DNA from: Warburgia ugandensis
Lineage: Eukaryota > Streptophyta > Magnoliopsida > Canellales > Canellaceae
Length of the DNA: 64,000 nucleotides
Assembly (NCBI GenBank): GCA_035236585.1
Contig: CP141137.1
Span: 46,522,057-46,586,056 of the forward strand
Direction of reading: 5' to 3'
Shown: one piece after another, positions 36,967-50,559 of the stretch
How positions within the stretch are numbered: position 1 is the first letter of the stretch
Layout of the letters: every line of letters begins with the position of its first letter
Position numbers and translations under genes: made by a program
Notes under the pieces: generated by a model
Told to the model about the DNA's origin: nothing
The model's input: the letters and a program-made list of their open reading frames with translations, nothing else
Databases searched by the model: none

Positions 36967-37449
36967 ATGGGTGTAGTGCCATCTGAACAGATCAAACAGC
37001 TCAAGGACATATTTACGCGATTCGACATGGATAGCGATGGCAGCCTCACCCACCTGGAGCTAGCGGCACTTCTGCGGTCCCTTGGGATCAAGCCCACTGG
37101 GGACCAAATCCATAGCTTGCTGTCAGGTATGGATTCGAATGGTAATGGATTGGTGGAGTTTGACGAATTGGTTGAGGCCATTACGCTCGAGTCGAGCCAG
37201 GAGACGATGGTTGATCAAGGACAGCTGATGGAGGTTTTCCGATCGTTCGACCGAGATGGCAATGGATACATAACCGCGGCTGAGCTCGCTTGCTCAATGG
37301 CTAAGATGGGCCATCCTCTTACATTCCGAGAGCTCACCGAGATGTTTCGGGAGGCCGACACAGACGGCGATGGTGTCATTAGCTTTACGGAATTCACATC
37401 AGTTATGGCCAAATCTGCTGCTGATTTCCTCTGGTTTTCCATCTCATAG
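36967..37449 (+). CDS. Calmodulin-like calcium sensor, CML15/16 type
   Basis: An intronless gene for 160 residues beginning MGVVPSEQIKQLKDIFTRFD. A longer open frame from 36757 exists, but its extra part is low-complexity leader; the family starts near this Met. Four EF-hand loops are complete: residues 20-31 (DMDSDGSLTHLE), 56-67 (DSNGNGLVEFDE), 95-106 (DRDGNGYITAAE) and 131-142 (DTDGDGVISFTE). Each has Asp at position 1, Gly at 6 and Glu at 12, so all four should bind calcium. The segments LELAALLRSLGIKP, LMEVFRSFDRDGNG and the tail AKSAADFL are those of Arabidopsis CML15/CML16 as I remember them. The role is calcium-dependent binding of target proteins; the targets are not known from sequence. 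The frame is undamaged. Confidence 0.93.
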   Translation: MGVVPSEQIKQLKDIFTRFDMDSDGSLTHLELAALLRSLGIKPTGDQIHSLLSGMDSNGNGLVEFDELVEAITLESSQETMVDQGQLMEVFRSFDRDGNGYITAAELACSMAKMGHPLTFRELTEMFREADTDGDGVISFTEFTSVMAKSAADFLWFSIS

Positions 37450-38445
37450 CTGCAGATTAATTTTATGTTGATAATCGTTGGTTAGATCGTTATGCATGCA
37501 ATCTTTAGAGGAAATCTTAGCCATCTTTTGGTTGATCGTCACCACCATCTCTCTCTACTCCAACATTGACGTGATTGACTTAATTTTGGTTCCCAATAAA
37601 CAGGTTGAGAGGTGGTGTAATTAGAGTTGCAGAAAGAGGTAAGTCTTCCACAGTGGGAGGATGTTATCAACCCCGTATGCATAGTGTATAGTTATCTCTT
37701 GTGAGTTGGGTTTGTAACTTTTGTTTACCTTCCATTTTAATCCAAGTTTATTATGGGCATTGAGTAATGGATGGAAGACTAGTTGGATATGATTCTTCTT
37801 GTTTCATCTTACTGTTAGTAGCTCATCACCATGTGGAATGGATGTATGACAGAACTTAGTTTTATTTTTAAATTGATGACCCAAGCCGCTCAACCACTTC
37901 ACCTACATGCTTGTCTTGCTTTTGGATTTGGGTCGATTCCATTCTTTTCAATTGATTAATAACAGCAGGTAATCAGGTTGCCACTAACTTATAAACAATT
38001 CCCAATAGCAACCGGATTGTATACAGGAAAATTAGACACCAATGTTTTGGCAAAGTTCCACTGGCCTCATTAAACACTTACCGGAACTGTTGATATATGG
38101 TACGTTGTCACCAGGCGATTCACAAGGAAATCCTCTTCTGTTGCTGAAGCCCTTTTCTTGTTGCGGTTCTTGCCTCATGAAGAACCTATGGTTGATAATA
38201 TATAGAACTCATTGGAGGGAGCTCCTAACCTTAGACTCGTTAGGAAGAGAGAGTCTTAAACCTCTATAATTTAGAACAAAATTCTCATTAGCCTTTTATT
38301 CCTCCCAATCGTCCTCTTAAATAGAGGTTACATAGGAAATTATTCTTGCATAAATTAGAAAACTAAAATTAAGGACTTTGAATTGTAACGAAGATACTTG
38401 CTAAAAAATAGACCCTTCTAATTAGGAATGCTACTAAAAATAAGA
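37450..38445. other. 3' flank of the CML gene; possible LTR remnant at 38000-38440
   Basis: No gene is seen. The part from about 38000 to 38440 lies just beyond the integrase end of the minus-strand gypsy element. On the minus strand it holds ctatttaagagg followed by ggaataaaagg, which could be promoter and polyadenylation signals of its 3' LTR. No second copy is present to confirm this. Confidence 0.3.
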
Positions 38446-41400
38446 TTATTGTTTTTCTTCTTTCCCATTTTTTGTGCTTCTGACTTCCTTTTCTTTCCCA
38501 TGTCTCCCATATGTCTTTCCCACAAAGGCATCCGTAACATTACTTCCCTCTTGGAGAAAGAGCTTGTCCGCAAGCACGAAAGGTGGATAAGTTGCGTGAA
38601 AATGAGCAACATCTTCCCAAGTAGCATATGCTGAAATGAAGCTAGACCATTGGACTAGGATTTCCCAATTACCACGATTGAGACGTGAGCGAAGAATGGT
38701 ATTATGGATTTTACTGCCAGAAGGTAACTTCAATTGATATGCAACCGGCCCTATCTTTCGCAACTGTGTAAAAGGCCCATAAAACTTGGGAGCAAGCTTA
38801 TGACGAAGCTTTCCCATTAGTGATTTTTGTCGACGAGGATGTAAACGTAACCAAACAAGTGAGCCAGGAGTATATTCCACATCGCGATGACCTTTATCAT
38901 AATACTCCTTCATGCAGTGTTGAGCTTGTTGAAGCCTCGATCGAATGTCCTACAAAGTCGAATCCCAGTCAAGCAAGGCTTGATCTACAGCGTCCACTCT
39001 AGAAGAACCAGCCACATAGGATAACAAGTGGGGTGGATCCCAACCATAGACAACTTTGAAAGGAGAGGTGTGAAGAGCAGTATGGAAGGAGGTGTTATAA
39101 TTGTATTCAGCCCAAGGAAGCCAATCCACCCACCTCTTAGGCCAATCACCCACAAAACAATGTTAGTACATTTCAATTGTTCTATTTACCACCTCTGTTT
39201 GGCCATTAGTTTATGGATGATATGAAAAAGAAAAAAACCAATTTTGTCCCACATAATTGAAAAAGCTCCTTCCAAAATTTACTAGTGAAGACAACATCCT
39301 GATAAGAAACGATAGATTCAAGTAAACCGTGCAAACGTACCACCTTCTCAAAGGATATGTTGGCCACACTAGATGTATACAGATGTGTCTTGGGTAGAAA
39401 GTGGGCATATGTTGAGAGTCGGTCAACAACCACAAACAAGACTGTTTTGCCCCATGATTTTGGCAATCCATCGATGAAATCCATCAAAATGTCAACCCAA
39501 ACATGTGTAGGGAGTTGGAGGGGCTGAAGTAAACCTGCAGGGCTCAAATGTTCAGCTTTGTTGCACTGGCACACGAGACAAGCTACTACATAATCACCAA
39601 TTGCTGATTTCATGCTCTTCTAGTAAAAATCATTGCGCACTCTTTGCAAAGTTTTCTGGACACCTTCATGTGTACTATCATGGAAACCCGACAATACAGA
39701 AGAAATTAAGGGAGAGGTTGGCGATAAATAAATTTGACCTTTTATAGAGAATGAGCCCATCACGCAGGGACCAAGACTCACTCAATTCCCCACGCTCCAC
39801 TTGAGCTTGCAGCTGTTGGAGAGATATAGTCTCCTAAATTTCTGCCCTTATAGTATCAAACAACAACACCCGAGGTTGGGTAATCACACACAATAGGCCA
39901 TCATCATCTGCTTGGCACAATAACGTGTCAGCAACTCGGTTTAAATACCCAGCCTTGTATTCCACACGAAAATCAAACCCCATGAGTTTGTTTATCTAAT
40001 GTTGTTGCGGAGAAGTTGTGAGTCGTTGTTCCAACAAATACTTCAAGCTATAGTGGTTGGTGCGAATAAGGAAAGGTCTGCCCCACAAGTAAGGGTGCCA
40101 ATGCTACCCCGCCTTCATCAACTCAATCAATTCCCTCTCATAAGCTAGAAGTTTGAAGTGTCTAGCGGCTATTTTATTGCTGAAAAAAGCAAAGGGATGC
40201 CCTGTTGTTGTAGGATAGCACCAATACCGCTTCCCTAGGCATCACACTCCGCGACAAACTCATCTTCAAAATTGGGTATCTACAAAACTGGGGCAGTAGC
40301 AAGGGCTTGTTTAAGAGAAGCCAATGACTCATCAATCCACTAGAAGGAATTTTGTTTGAGCATGCTAGTCAAAGGAGCAACAATTTGACCATACTCCTAA
40401 ATGAACTTGCGATAGTAACCTGCCACCCCCAAGAATCCTCATAGAGTAGCTGTGGATTGAGGTTGAGGCCAATCGATAACTGCCTGAATCTTGCTCGGAT
40501 CAACCGAGACCCCTGTAGCAGATACAACGTGATTGAGATATGCTACTTGGGGTTCCCCAAAGGAGCATTTAGATTTCTTCAAAGAGAAATAGTGAGCACG
40601 CAACAATTCAAATACCAGTCTTACTATAAATCAAAATATCATCGAAAAAGACAAGGACAAACTGGTGCAAGTGTTTATAGAATACCTCATTCATAAGGGC
40701 CTAAAAGGTTGATGGGGCATTGGTCAGCCCAAACGGCATCATTAGGAACTCAAAGTAGCTATGATGGGTTCGAAAGGCTATTTTCTCAATGTCGGCCGGA
40801 TCCATGCAGACTTGATGGTATCCTGATCGAAGATCTAGTTTGGTGAAATATCTGGCCTCATGTAGCTCATCTAACAGCTCCTCCACCACTAGTATCGGGA
40901 ATTTATCTTAACCGTTTTAGCATTAAGCGCTTTGTAATCAACACAAAAGTGCCATGTACCGTCTTGCTTACAAACCAACAACACAGGTGAAGAAAAGGGT
41001 GACCTGCCAGGCCGAATAATTCCTTGCTGGAGCATTTGTTCACATTGCTTCTCTATTTCATCTTTTTGTAAGTGTGGATATCTATAGGGTCGAACAACCA
41101 CGGGACCAGAACTTGGCTGCAAACAGATGTGGTGATGACAATTTTGAAGAGGGGGCAACCCAGATGGCTCTTGAAATAAATCATTAAACTCATCCAATAA
41201 TTGGTCTAACTTGCGGCGTGGCTCCAATGTTTCCTGTAATAAGTGAACTCAAACCTTATTAGAATTCTAATGCCCATGAACAGTGATAGTTGTCTCACCC
41301 GACACAAAGCTCATAGTGAGATATACAAAATCTTATAGGATTGGCCCCAAAGTTTGGAGCCATTTAATTCTTAAAACAATGTCAAAGCCATCCAAAGGAA

Positions 41401-41520
41401 TAACCAAGAAGTTAGCAATAAAAGTATCATTATCAACTTTAAATGATGTCACCTGACAAATTCCCTTGTTGAAAGTACAAGGTTTTTTAGTTTCCATCAA
41501 TTGGTTTTCAGTGTCCAAAC
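38446..41520 (-). mobile_element. Ty3/gypsy chromovirus pol relic
   Basis: Read on the minus strand from 41520, the order is the following. The protease end is at 41333-41518 (FLVIPLDGFDIVLRIKWLQT). RT start is at 40889-41227 (PYRYPHLQKDEIEKQCEQML, FCVDYKALNAKT) and more RT at 40701-40889 ([32 protein letters not shown]). Degraded RNase H covers about 39650-40450. The integrase zinc and core region is at 39206-39613 (CLVCQCNKAEH, VDILMDFIDGLPKSWG) and 38950-39153 (WLPWAEYNYNTSFHTALHTS). The integrase C terminus with a worn chromodomain-like end is at 38446-38913 (ILVQWSSFISAYATWEDVAH). Gag and the 5' LTR are absent and many stops interrupt the frame, so it is dead. The chromodomain-like tail and order RT-RNase H-integrase place it among the chromoviruses. 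Confidence 0.9.
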
Positions 41521-42502
41521 TTAGTGTCTCCTGTCCGACCTACGCTAGAAGAATATGAACAAGATAAAAAGGGAAGGGATTTAATCAACTCCAAATTTGT
41601 GGTCATACTACAGATTAGTGGATGAGTTATATATTAGAACTGGATGATTTTAAGCTCTGATTTTCAACAAAAAAGTAAATATATAGGTTTTGGTTCAATT
41701 TGCCAAGAGTTCACTTTCTTTGATCCTTAAGTCATATCAATTAATAATTTAATTTTTTGGTCAACATTTGACCTTCAATATATTCACAATAAGAATTTAG
41801 AGGGCTTCAAAAAGTTGGGTTTCTTTGATTTTAGCTTATATCTAATGATATGTTGATTAGAGGGTAAATGCAACAGCTCTAGCAAACATTATATATGAAG
41901 TTGTAGTTGTAGGCTCTAGCAACTTAAAAGAAATTGAGGAAAAATAAATAAATACAATTTGAACACAATGGTGATTTTTGGAATATCATGGTATTTCATT
42001 TAGCAATTCACACACTAATATACAACAAGTTATTTTGTAACTTAAATTTGAACATTATAGCTGTTGATTTCTTTATTTCTTTTTTAAAAATTTAACAGAG
42101 AATGCAATGGATACGTGAACATTATTTTAATATCTTGATGTGTTTAATTTAATTTTTAATATATTTATCTATTTTTGGTTATTATTAGACACACTGTCTT
42201 AAATTAGTAGCTCTGCCACTATGTGAGAAGATATCTACCAAGATATGAATATCTTCCTTAGAGACACTCATATTGTTGTGGAGCTTCTACTAGATTTTGG
42301 AATGATTTTATGGTGCCTTGATTCCTCTCTTAAAGCTCAGGCTACAATAATGCATAGGATTTCCACTGGAAAAAGAGCAACATGGGAGGTATTATTGAAA
42401 TCAATGAAGAGGGAATGGGATGCACTTAGCTTCTCAAATGACCCAATATGACTTTGAGACTAGAACATCATTAGCTCCTCGAAAACAAACTAAAGACAAG
42501 CT
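41521..42502. other. No recognisable gene
   Basis: AT-rich DNA. A 68-residue open frame at 42245-42451 has no similarity that I recognise. Confidence 0.4.
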
Positions 42503-42606
42503 AAAAGGGCAACCTGGTGCACGAAGCTTTAGTGTTTACAAAGTTCAAGGAAGGGATGGACCAAAAGGGTCAATAATACACAGCCTTACTTTGCATTTTG
42601 CAAGGG
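42503..42606 (-). mobile_element. Au-type SINE, partial
   Basis: It keeps the tail half of the element (aaaagggcaacctggtgcac through ttgcattttgcaagggg on the + strand). The tRNA-like head is missing. I found no target duplication. Confidence 0.85.
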
Positions 42607-43319
42607 GTGAACCTTATTTCTCCTTATGTCATGTCAATATTTTTGACTATTTAAATTTATTTTATTTTATTTTGCCTAATTAGTTAGATAAATAGGCTCT
42701 TTGAGGATTTGCCTCTTTTTCTTCAGCCACGTGTTAATATCATTACAAAATATCTCTTTCTATTTTCTAGCCACCTTTTCTAAAATCCTTTAAGGCAACC
42801 ACTTACGAGAGAGAATCATTTTTTTACTTGTATTAAAAATGAAAAAGAAAAAAAAGAGGACTATACTACATGCCACTCTATTTATCTATCCGTACATGCT
42901 CTTACACTTTAAGCCACCTAGTATTTCTATCTAACCTTAGACATACCTCAATTTCTTTAGCTTTTGATTATATTTGAATACCTCGTATTTTTTTATTTAT
43001 CTTTCTCAATTCTAATTATTCTCAAATTCTAATTTTATATTATATGTTATTTAAGCATTTTTAAAATTTTAAAATTATTTTTATTTTTATCTTATGTCAT
43101 TAGTTGGAAGAATTAAAGCCCAAAATTTTTGGTTTATATGTCCTCTCTCTCCTAGCAACTCCATATGTGTCTCTCTACCCTATTGGAAATCTTATCCTTC
43201 TTTTGTCTATCCTATTTTGAAGCAATCTTTCTTCTTTTCTGGTAGAAGCTAAGAATTACAAAGCAATCAATCACATACTCCCCCGCTCTCCGCTCACGCT
43301 TCTAAACCTAAACCCCAAC
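42607..43319. other. Gene-free AT-rich stretch
   Basis: I see no coding sequence or clear repeat. A poly-T/ttattttatttt patch follows the SINE fragment. Confidence 0.4.
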
Positions 43320-44280
43320 CAAAGAGTAGACATTTATACCGGAACTTCCCGTTAGGTGTTCGACAAAATCCCCCACCCAGACATTCTTCCCTACACCGCG
43401 CTCATTTCTGCCTTTGCAAAATGCGGACTGCCTGAAGAAGCTCGTAGCGTCTTCGACGCAATGCCCATGCGCAACTCAGTTTCATGGGCCGCGCTGATTT
43501 CCTCTTATTCTCAATGTGGGCTTCAGAAAGAAGTCTTGAAAGTCTTCGAGGAAATGCAGACCTGGCATCCATCCCACTAAAGCTGCCTAGTTCATTGAAC
43601 TTTCTTCAGCAGCCCATTTACGTAATTAGAAGAAGAAAACTGGATTCGTGAATATAACAACTACAACCTCATCCCCCCGATTGCGAGTCTTGACACTGCA
43701 CTCTTAAACATGTACTCTAAATGCGGGCGACTAGAAGACACAGCACGCGTGTTCCATGAAATGTGTCATAGGGATGCGCCTGTCTATACGACTATGATTT
43801 TGGCGCTTGCCAATCACGGGCAAGGTGAAATGCATTGTTCCTGTTTGATGAAATGATTAGAATTGAGATTGAGACCGGATAGTGTTAATTTTTTGGGGGC
43901 GTTGGTTGAAGCTGGTCGGTTTCATCTTGGTTGCGTGAGACGAGCATATAAGGATTGAACCAGGGTTAGAGTACTATGGTTGCTTGGCGGATGTTCTTGG
44001 GCGAAGTGGATTTGTAGAGGAGGCATGGGATTTGGTGCGGGAATGCCAATGTAGGCTGATGAATTTGTTTTAAAGAGTCTTTTGAGTGATTGTTCGAGTC
44101 ATGCTGGTAACAGGCGACTGGAATTGCCGAGTGGGCTGCAAAAAAGCCTGATAGAGCTTAATGCTGGTAATGCTTCGGCATGCCTTTTTGTTAGCTTATG
44201 CGTATGCTATGGCCAGTAGATCTGGTGACAGTGAGAGTGGGAGGAAGATGATGAGATATCGAATTAGCAAAAAATATAAA
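43320..44280 (+). pseudogene. PPR-protein (PLS class) pseudogene
   Basis: 43356-43578 reads VFDKIPHPDILPYTALISAF, then AKCGLPEEARSVFDAMPMRN and SVSWAALISSYSQCGLQKEV, which are consecutive pentatricopeptide motifs. After a break at about 43580-43690, LDTALLNMYSKCGRLEDTAR resumes. The frame then shifts repeatedly, with scraps such as EEAWDLV, ADEFV.KSLLSDCSSHAGN and LIELNAGNASA, which match the usual end of PLS-type PPR proteins (E region). Members of this family bind organelle RNA. The N-terminal part is lacking and several stops and frameshifts are present, so no working protein is possible. Confidence 0.8.
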
Positions 44281-45059
44281 TGCAATGCAAAAATTTTAAT
44301 TTAATGTAACTTAAGATTACGACTAAAGATAAACAATTTAAATAAAGATTCAACTTACATTATCTGGCAATGTTGCGAAAAACTTAGTGTAGCTTTAAAA
44401 TTATTTGCACCCATATGAATTAAAATACCTTTGCGTGTGAGAGAGATTGATCTCACGATGAATCTCACAAATTTGTATATTGAATAGATGTTATTTAAAG
44501 TGCTTAACTTCAGTCAAAGAGAGACCTGCATTAAATTAGGTGCCTAAGGTGAGCCTGTAAAAATTTAGTTGATGGTTGAAAGTGTGTGGTTGGTGGACCA
44601 GTGTATATACAATCTTGACCGTTGGATTGGAGGACGTGGTTGATTGTTGATGGTAGAGGCCCCAACTCTCGTGGTTGTGAAACCTGGCGCTAGAAAAGCT
44701 TAAATGAGGTGTTTGTGTGCACAGCAACCATGGATTCCCGCACAAAACTAGAGGTACTAGATCCTAATCATTTGGTGATCTGAGCCGTTCATTGAGTTCG
44801 TTGATAGGAGACCATGGTCTCGACAGAAGGATTTTTGGTACTATAAGTTTGGTCTGCCAACTGATCAGCTTAGAAGTTCAGCGAAAAGATTGTCCAGCCC
44901 TGGATAACGAAAGGTAGGGCCTAGAACCAATAGCCAGACAGGTATTCAGTATAAATATAATTTATCAAAAGGAAAAATCATAAAATGCTACTAGACATGG
45001 TGCTGTTTCGTTAGTATTTTTTTAGTGCAACCCCTTTGTAGTGTTCAGTTCTGCTTCGA
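44281..45059. other. Intergenic stretch
   Basis: There is no supported gene. From about 45060 the sequence becomes similar to 58790 onward, the 3' flank of the flippase gene, which marks the edge of the duplicated unit. Confidence 0.45.
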
Positions 45060-48000
45060 TAGGAATCATTTTAGCAGGCTAGCAGCTCTTAAGAAGCCAA
45101 AAGATACAAAACGTTTTGGTTGCTCTGCAGTAAACAAGAGTTAGAGCAAATACCAAGACATCCCCTCCTACTTGGAGCTCAGAATATGATCACCACACTT
45201 TTCATCATTCAACGCAGAAACCGATCTTCGATAACAAGGCTTGGCAAAAGATGAGCAAACCATTCTGCAACGACCTGCTTGTTATTATCTATTGACCTTC
45301 ATGGCTAAAAATGATAGAAAGAACATAAATTCAAAGAGACGGCTGTAAAGAACATCTGTTGTCTAACCACCTGTTTTGAGCTTCCCAAGTATGATATATA
45401 CTTCAGAAATGAAAAGAGGGATTATTAAATTGAAAAAGAATGAAGCCTTGAAAGGGAAAGAATTAAAATTTACACCATTTGAGGCTTTCTCTGGCTACCC
45501 CACTAATGAAACAACACAAACCAGTTTCTGAACTTTAATCCATGGAATGCAATGATAGCTCTGCCAAATTTAATCTTTACCTTTTGGGTCATGCCGTAGA
45601 AACTCATTCCATTTCCTAACTGTAGTCAAAGATTTAGTTCATGAAAACATGGACGTATCTGATAACTGAATCTCCGCAATAATCCGCATTAGTCAGGGTC
45701 TTGTTATGGTGCTATGATGAACTTTTCTCTTTATGTTTCTGGTTCTTGTTTCTAGACATGCTGTAAAACCAGTAATTGTTGATCTTAACGACCTCTGTCA
45801 CACCATACGGACATATTCAGGGTCATCAGCTTGACCCTCGAGTCTGATCCACTGTATCATTCCCTGATACATGGGGAAGAAGCGCATTTGGAATGCTGCA
45901 TATGAAAAGCATGGGATGAGGTGGAGATCAACCCAAAGAGTTTGAGGAGCCGGAAAGATGGAGCTGGAGCGCATGCTTCAATGAAGACCATATATGCAGT
46001 GTTGGATACGGACTGGGACTCGGCACCATATGCGAATAGCAAGAGATACCAGAAGGTGGCGCCTCCCCAGATGAAGATGTGCTGAATCAATGTGAAGTAG
46101 CTAAAGGCGAGAGCCATCTGGCAATTTACAACCCAAACCACACGGGTATACATTATTGTGCTAAGAATATCCACTCCCACAACCTCTGCACCTTCACGAA
46201 GGCCGGGTGCTGCAATGCGCTAGTGCAGAAGAAGAAGATGATGATAGCCTGCAAACTCCATTTAACATCCAACTGAAGAGGACAGATTGATGACTTGAGA
46301 TTTTGATATTAAAAGTAAAGCAATCAATATTAATTTTGCTTAGTAATACAATTTGTCAGTTCAACCCTGTTAAGAGGGAGGCTAATGGGAAAACTGATGA
46401 GTTGGTGAAAGGCGGCATAGGGCCTTCATGACAAAAAATGATGTGGAGGCCTAGAATTTCTTTCAGACACTTGTAAATAATTCCCAAGAATGGGATTATT
46501 CAAATAGAATGGAAAGAAATCCAATGCCTCAGAAAAAGGGCAGTTTATATGAGATAAGGGTCTCTCCGGACTTATATAGCATTTTGAACTTCTTCTTGGT
46601 ATAGTGGAGTGACCTGCATGAGAGGTTAAGGCTATGTTGAATCCATTATATATGTAGTTAAGCTTATAGGGGAATAATTTTGATAAATTACAGCTCGTTC
46701 TAGAAAAGTGCCGACAGGGCGTTTGGCCTAGCATTTCTATAATGCCAAATGCCATTGCCAGAAGTGCATCAAGTGCATAGGAGTAATAAAAGTACAGAAG
46801 AAACACAAAAACAAGAGCACAATCTGCATTGGAAAGACAATTGCTTGGGTTTTAGATTTTGCACGATGATCGTGTAGAAGTAGCTGTCATGTTAATGGAT
46901 ACATTGCTACAAATTTGAACTTCGAAAATTTATTCAGGGTAGGTTGTCAGCATATAAGAGAGCTTAACTACAAGTAATATACCACTAAAGAGTGCTGGAA
47001 GAGGTTTTAGTTTGTGGATGCGGGATAGTGAACATGCCTTGAGACATTGTGTTGCAGAAACATCTTGGTCAAACACTCCCAAAGCAATCACTGGGAAGTG
47101 ATATGAAGAAGACATTGTATGGTGAAAAATACCGGTCGATATATGCTGGTTGCCCAGGAAATGATGCATATGCCTCAAACAAGAAGAGAGTAAAAACAAG
47201 TGGAATGTTTCTCGTAGAAGTAGCAGCATATCTGCAGAACAATGGAAGGAACATATCAGCCTCTATAAAACTTGTTACAGACATACAGATATTTTACAAG
47301 AATGAAGTCTATACCATTGATGACATCCTTCTGCAACACCAATGTCCATGCATAGGCAACAGATGCTTCCAGAAACGAAATTGAGCAATTGCAATATTGC
47401 TTGACATAACAACCTGATATAACATTGTTAGGGTAGAACATCAGACATAAGTCTGTGCAGTAAACAAGCGTGATTTCAAAGAAAAATGAAACAAAAAGAA
47501 TAAAAAGTAAACACAAACATCAAGAATGCATCATGTTTTCACCTGCATCCCTTCAAGACCACTAATACCAATTCCAGAATCTGCTTCTTGAAGTAGCTAG
47601 CATTGTCATACCAGTGCCAACTTTCACCAGTCTTGTAACCTGCCTAGTTTTTTCAGACACACTTCAGATTCCCTGAGCTCAGCGACTAATAGGAAGAAAC
47701 GGGTTGAGGACATTTGCACTGTAAAAGCTCATGCAAACTTACAAGCACCATCTGTTTAGGGGATTAACGGCAGAAAATAACAGATGCATGGCTGGTTGCC
47801 GGCTGTCCTTGATTTCATCTTTGAGAGCAAAAGTGATTTACCATCAATGACCAAAGCATATGCATCACCACTAGAGGTGGTAAGCAGCGATTTTCTCTCA
47901 GTTATCTGTTGGACAATGCTTTATTTCAGTGCCTGAAAATAAGAGCAATAATGCACTGAGATGAATAGAGTCTTGTTGATAGAATGAGATGTAGAGTTTG

Positions 48001-49080
48001 GTAGCACATATCCAAGTGACCTAATGACAAACTTAACTCCAGGTGACTTCAAAATTAAATCGGGAGAAAAGATGAGCCAGATAAGCTTCATTTCTTCACT
48101 CTTACACGTAGTGCAAGTTAATGGTAGTTAATACACCTAACAGCCACGAAATCTGAAGGAACACCAATGTCCTTTCAGCTTGAAATCAAAGCTGTTGAAA
48201 TGAAGACTGGAGCACCCCAATAAGATAGATGGACTTCTAGTTTCTTTATCAATCAATTGAAGCAAAATTTCATGCAAGAAATTGTTATCATGGCTTGATA
48301 GCTAATGTCAGGTACAACGGATCCTTATAGTCCCAATGAAAAATAAACAGATGCATCTAGATTCTCAAATGCTTAGGGGGGATGAAAATCATGGAATCAC
48401 ATATTAGCATCCAAATATGCACTTCATGGAGGTGGCTTGGCTAACAAAACTTCTTTCCAAACTTTGAACATTGGTTTCAGCTGAAAGACATTTGGTTATA
48501 GCATTAAGAAAGATGTATGCCCACCAAATGCCTCGTGTTTTGCATAGTTTAGCATGTTGGCTGTTTCATATATTCAAAAAATCTAAGTATGTTTCATTAC
48601 CACACATGTAAATTTCTTGACGCACTGTGTTTCTGTAGTTCTATCTTTCAATATCTTGCATCTGCATCCATGTTAATAGGCTAGGAATTCAATGGTATGA
48701 CTACTAACAGAATATAAGCAGAGAGATGCAAATTGTCAATTCTCTAATGGCAAAATGGAATTCCTTAGTTCAACAGAACTTTTCAAAGCTGAATTAGTTG
48801 AGCAATCCCTCCATCAAGATGTTTAGGGTGGTTGAAAGAGATATTAGAAATGATGTGACCAGCTCAACATTTCCAAGTTTGGAAGAGAGCAGAACTGATT
48901 TGCTTCTTTCCTTTTTGGCTTGACTTGAAGTGCTTTCACTTTTCAAATGGAAACAAATTCAGCTTGGAGGGTCCATTTGAAGTGGAACTCCACTTCATTG
49001 TGAAGAGCCCCAACTGGTTTTCCCTTTTATGGGCTAAAAACCATGTCAATGACAGCAATCAGAAAGCCTTGGAGATTTGT
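45060..49080 (-). pseudogene. ALA-type flippase pseudogene, C-terminal half
   Basis: This is a diverged copy of 58790-62060, including introns and 3' flank. Exon-equivalent blocks on the minus strand are about 47735-47935, 47545-47650, 47313-47405, 47040-47232 and 45720-46272. The last contains [20 protein letters not shown]. It lacks the first ~65 bp of its exon (the [18 protein letters not shown] part) and shifts frame near 45930. The block at 47545-47650 has lost roughly 30 bp that encode the GDGAND motif needed for Mg2+ and phosphate chemistry. Several stops are present. The N-domain exons equivalent to 62723-64000 are not found. The gene is certainly non-functional as a flippase. Confidence 0.88.
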
Positions 49081-49140
49081 ATGCTTGTTGGAAGTTAGAC
49101 CATGAAATTTCTGCAATTTATCATCATTTCATGTTTTAGA

Positions 49141-49287
49141 TAACATTGGATATTATAGATATGAACGTAGGATTAGAATACTTGAAGTAAAAGAGGACTT
49201 GAAAAAGATGAAATTAGGAAAGGCCATGGGGCCTAATGGTATACTAATAGAGGTTTGGAAGCATATGGGAGATATTGGGGTAGTTTG
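49141..49287 (+). mobile_element. RTE LINE remnant, left piece
   Basis: It aligns with 23566-23705 of the full LINE (taacattggatattatagat ... gagatattggggtagttt). It is 5'-truncated. The element continues at 54957 after the large LTR insertion. Confidence 0.92.
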
Positions 49288-50559
49288 TGTGACGACCCGG
49301 GTCTTTGAAACACATTTTATAATATATTTTTCAAAGGCAAGGGCGTCCCCTCAGTAAAAAAATTTCGCAAAACAAAGCAGCGGAATTTTTTTCTTTTTAA
49401 ACTTGTTTTGAAAACCCAAGTCACCACTTCATACATAACATCAGTACAATTTGTGTACAAAATAAATTCCATTGAAGGAATATGATTTTATTAAACTTCT
49501 AGGATCCATCCAGTGGTTCACAATACAGCACGGTATCAGTACAATACCTGTCCAAATTACATAATCCAAAATATACAAACCTCACCATACATTAAAACCC
49601 TCAATACAATACAATTCCCTCAAATAAAATACATGTCTTCAAGAGGAGGTATCTTGTTTGATTATTCACCTACATCTTCTTAAGTCTTCTATAGTCTTGA
49701 GCTTCTAACCCTCCTTCTCTGTATCTGAGGTATTGTAAACATGGAAACATGTACAATACCTCAACAAGCTATGCTTGGTAAGGGAATACAAAAACACACT
49801 ACTTCATCAACATAAGAGTATATACCTCAGTCCTTATTTCATCATAGAGGGTACATACGTTATTTATGTAGTACATAACAAATTAGTTAATATACTGAAG
49901 ATTGCTCAAAACTTGTTACTTTCCCTGGCTATACTCCCACTTAGGAGAACAATACCTAGCCAAAGATTATTCAACACTTGTTCCTTCCCCTGGCTATACT
50001 CTCACTTAGGAGAGCAATACCTAGCCAATCCTCGTATGGGGTTTTTATTCTAGGAACCAATGTAATAGCATATCATCATGCCATGGCATCATACTATGCC
50101 TATCATATGTGCATCATAATGCAAAATACATTAGGACTACTATGCTTACAGCCTCAATCCGTACAGCGCGCTCGGATAACTATATAATCCTCCACTGACA
50201 CCAACTGTGGAATAATCAATCCATGTCCTCATGGGGTGGACCATGGTTGTCACAGTGGGGCCTTCCCATTATTGCCCCACCCGACATTTAGCCTTTCTTT
50301 GGGCATGGTATCATCATATAAGTTTCAGGAAGTGGGTAGCCAAACCCTCATAACTTCCTTAGCATAGCATCCCCAGTCTCTATCTCTGTGTAAATCAAAA
50401 TACACAAGTCTCCATACTTGTATGGAAAATATATTGTACATATCAGACGGTCTGTCTGTTTAACTAAGGCTGGAATATTATACATGCCCTATTCTTAGGG
50501 TTTCCTTAGTCTCTATATCTCATCATTTTCACCTCATTAAAGTTGATCAATAAATTAGA

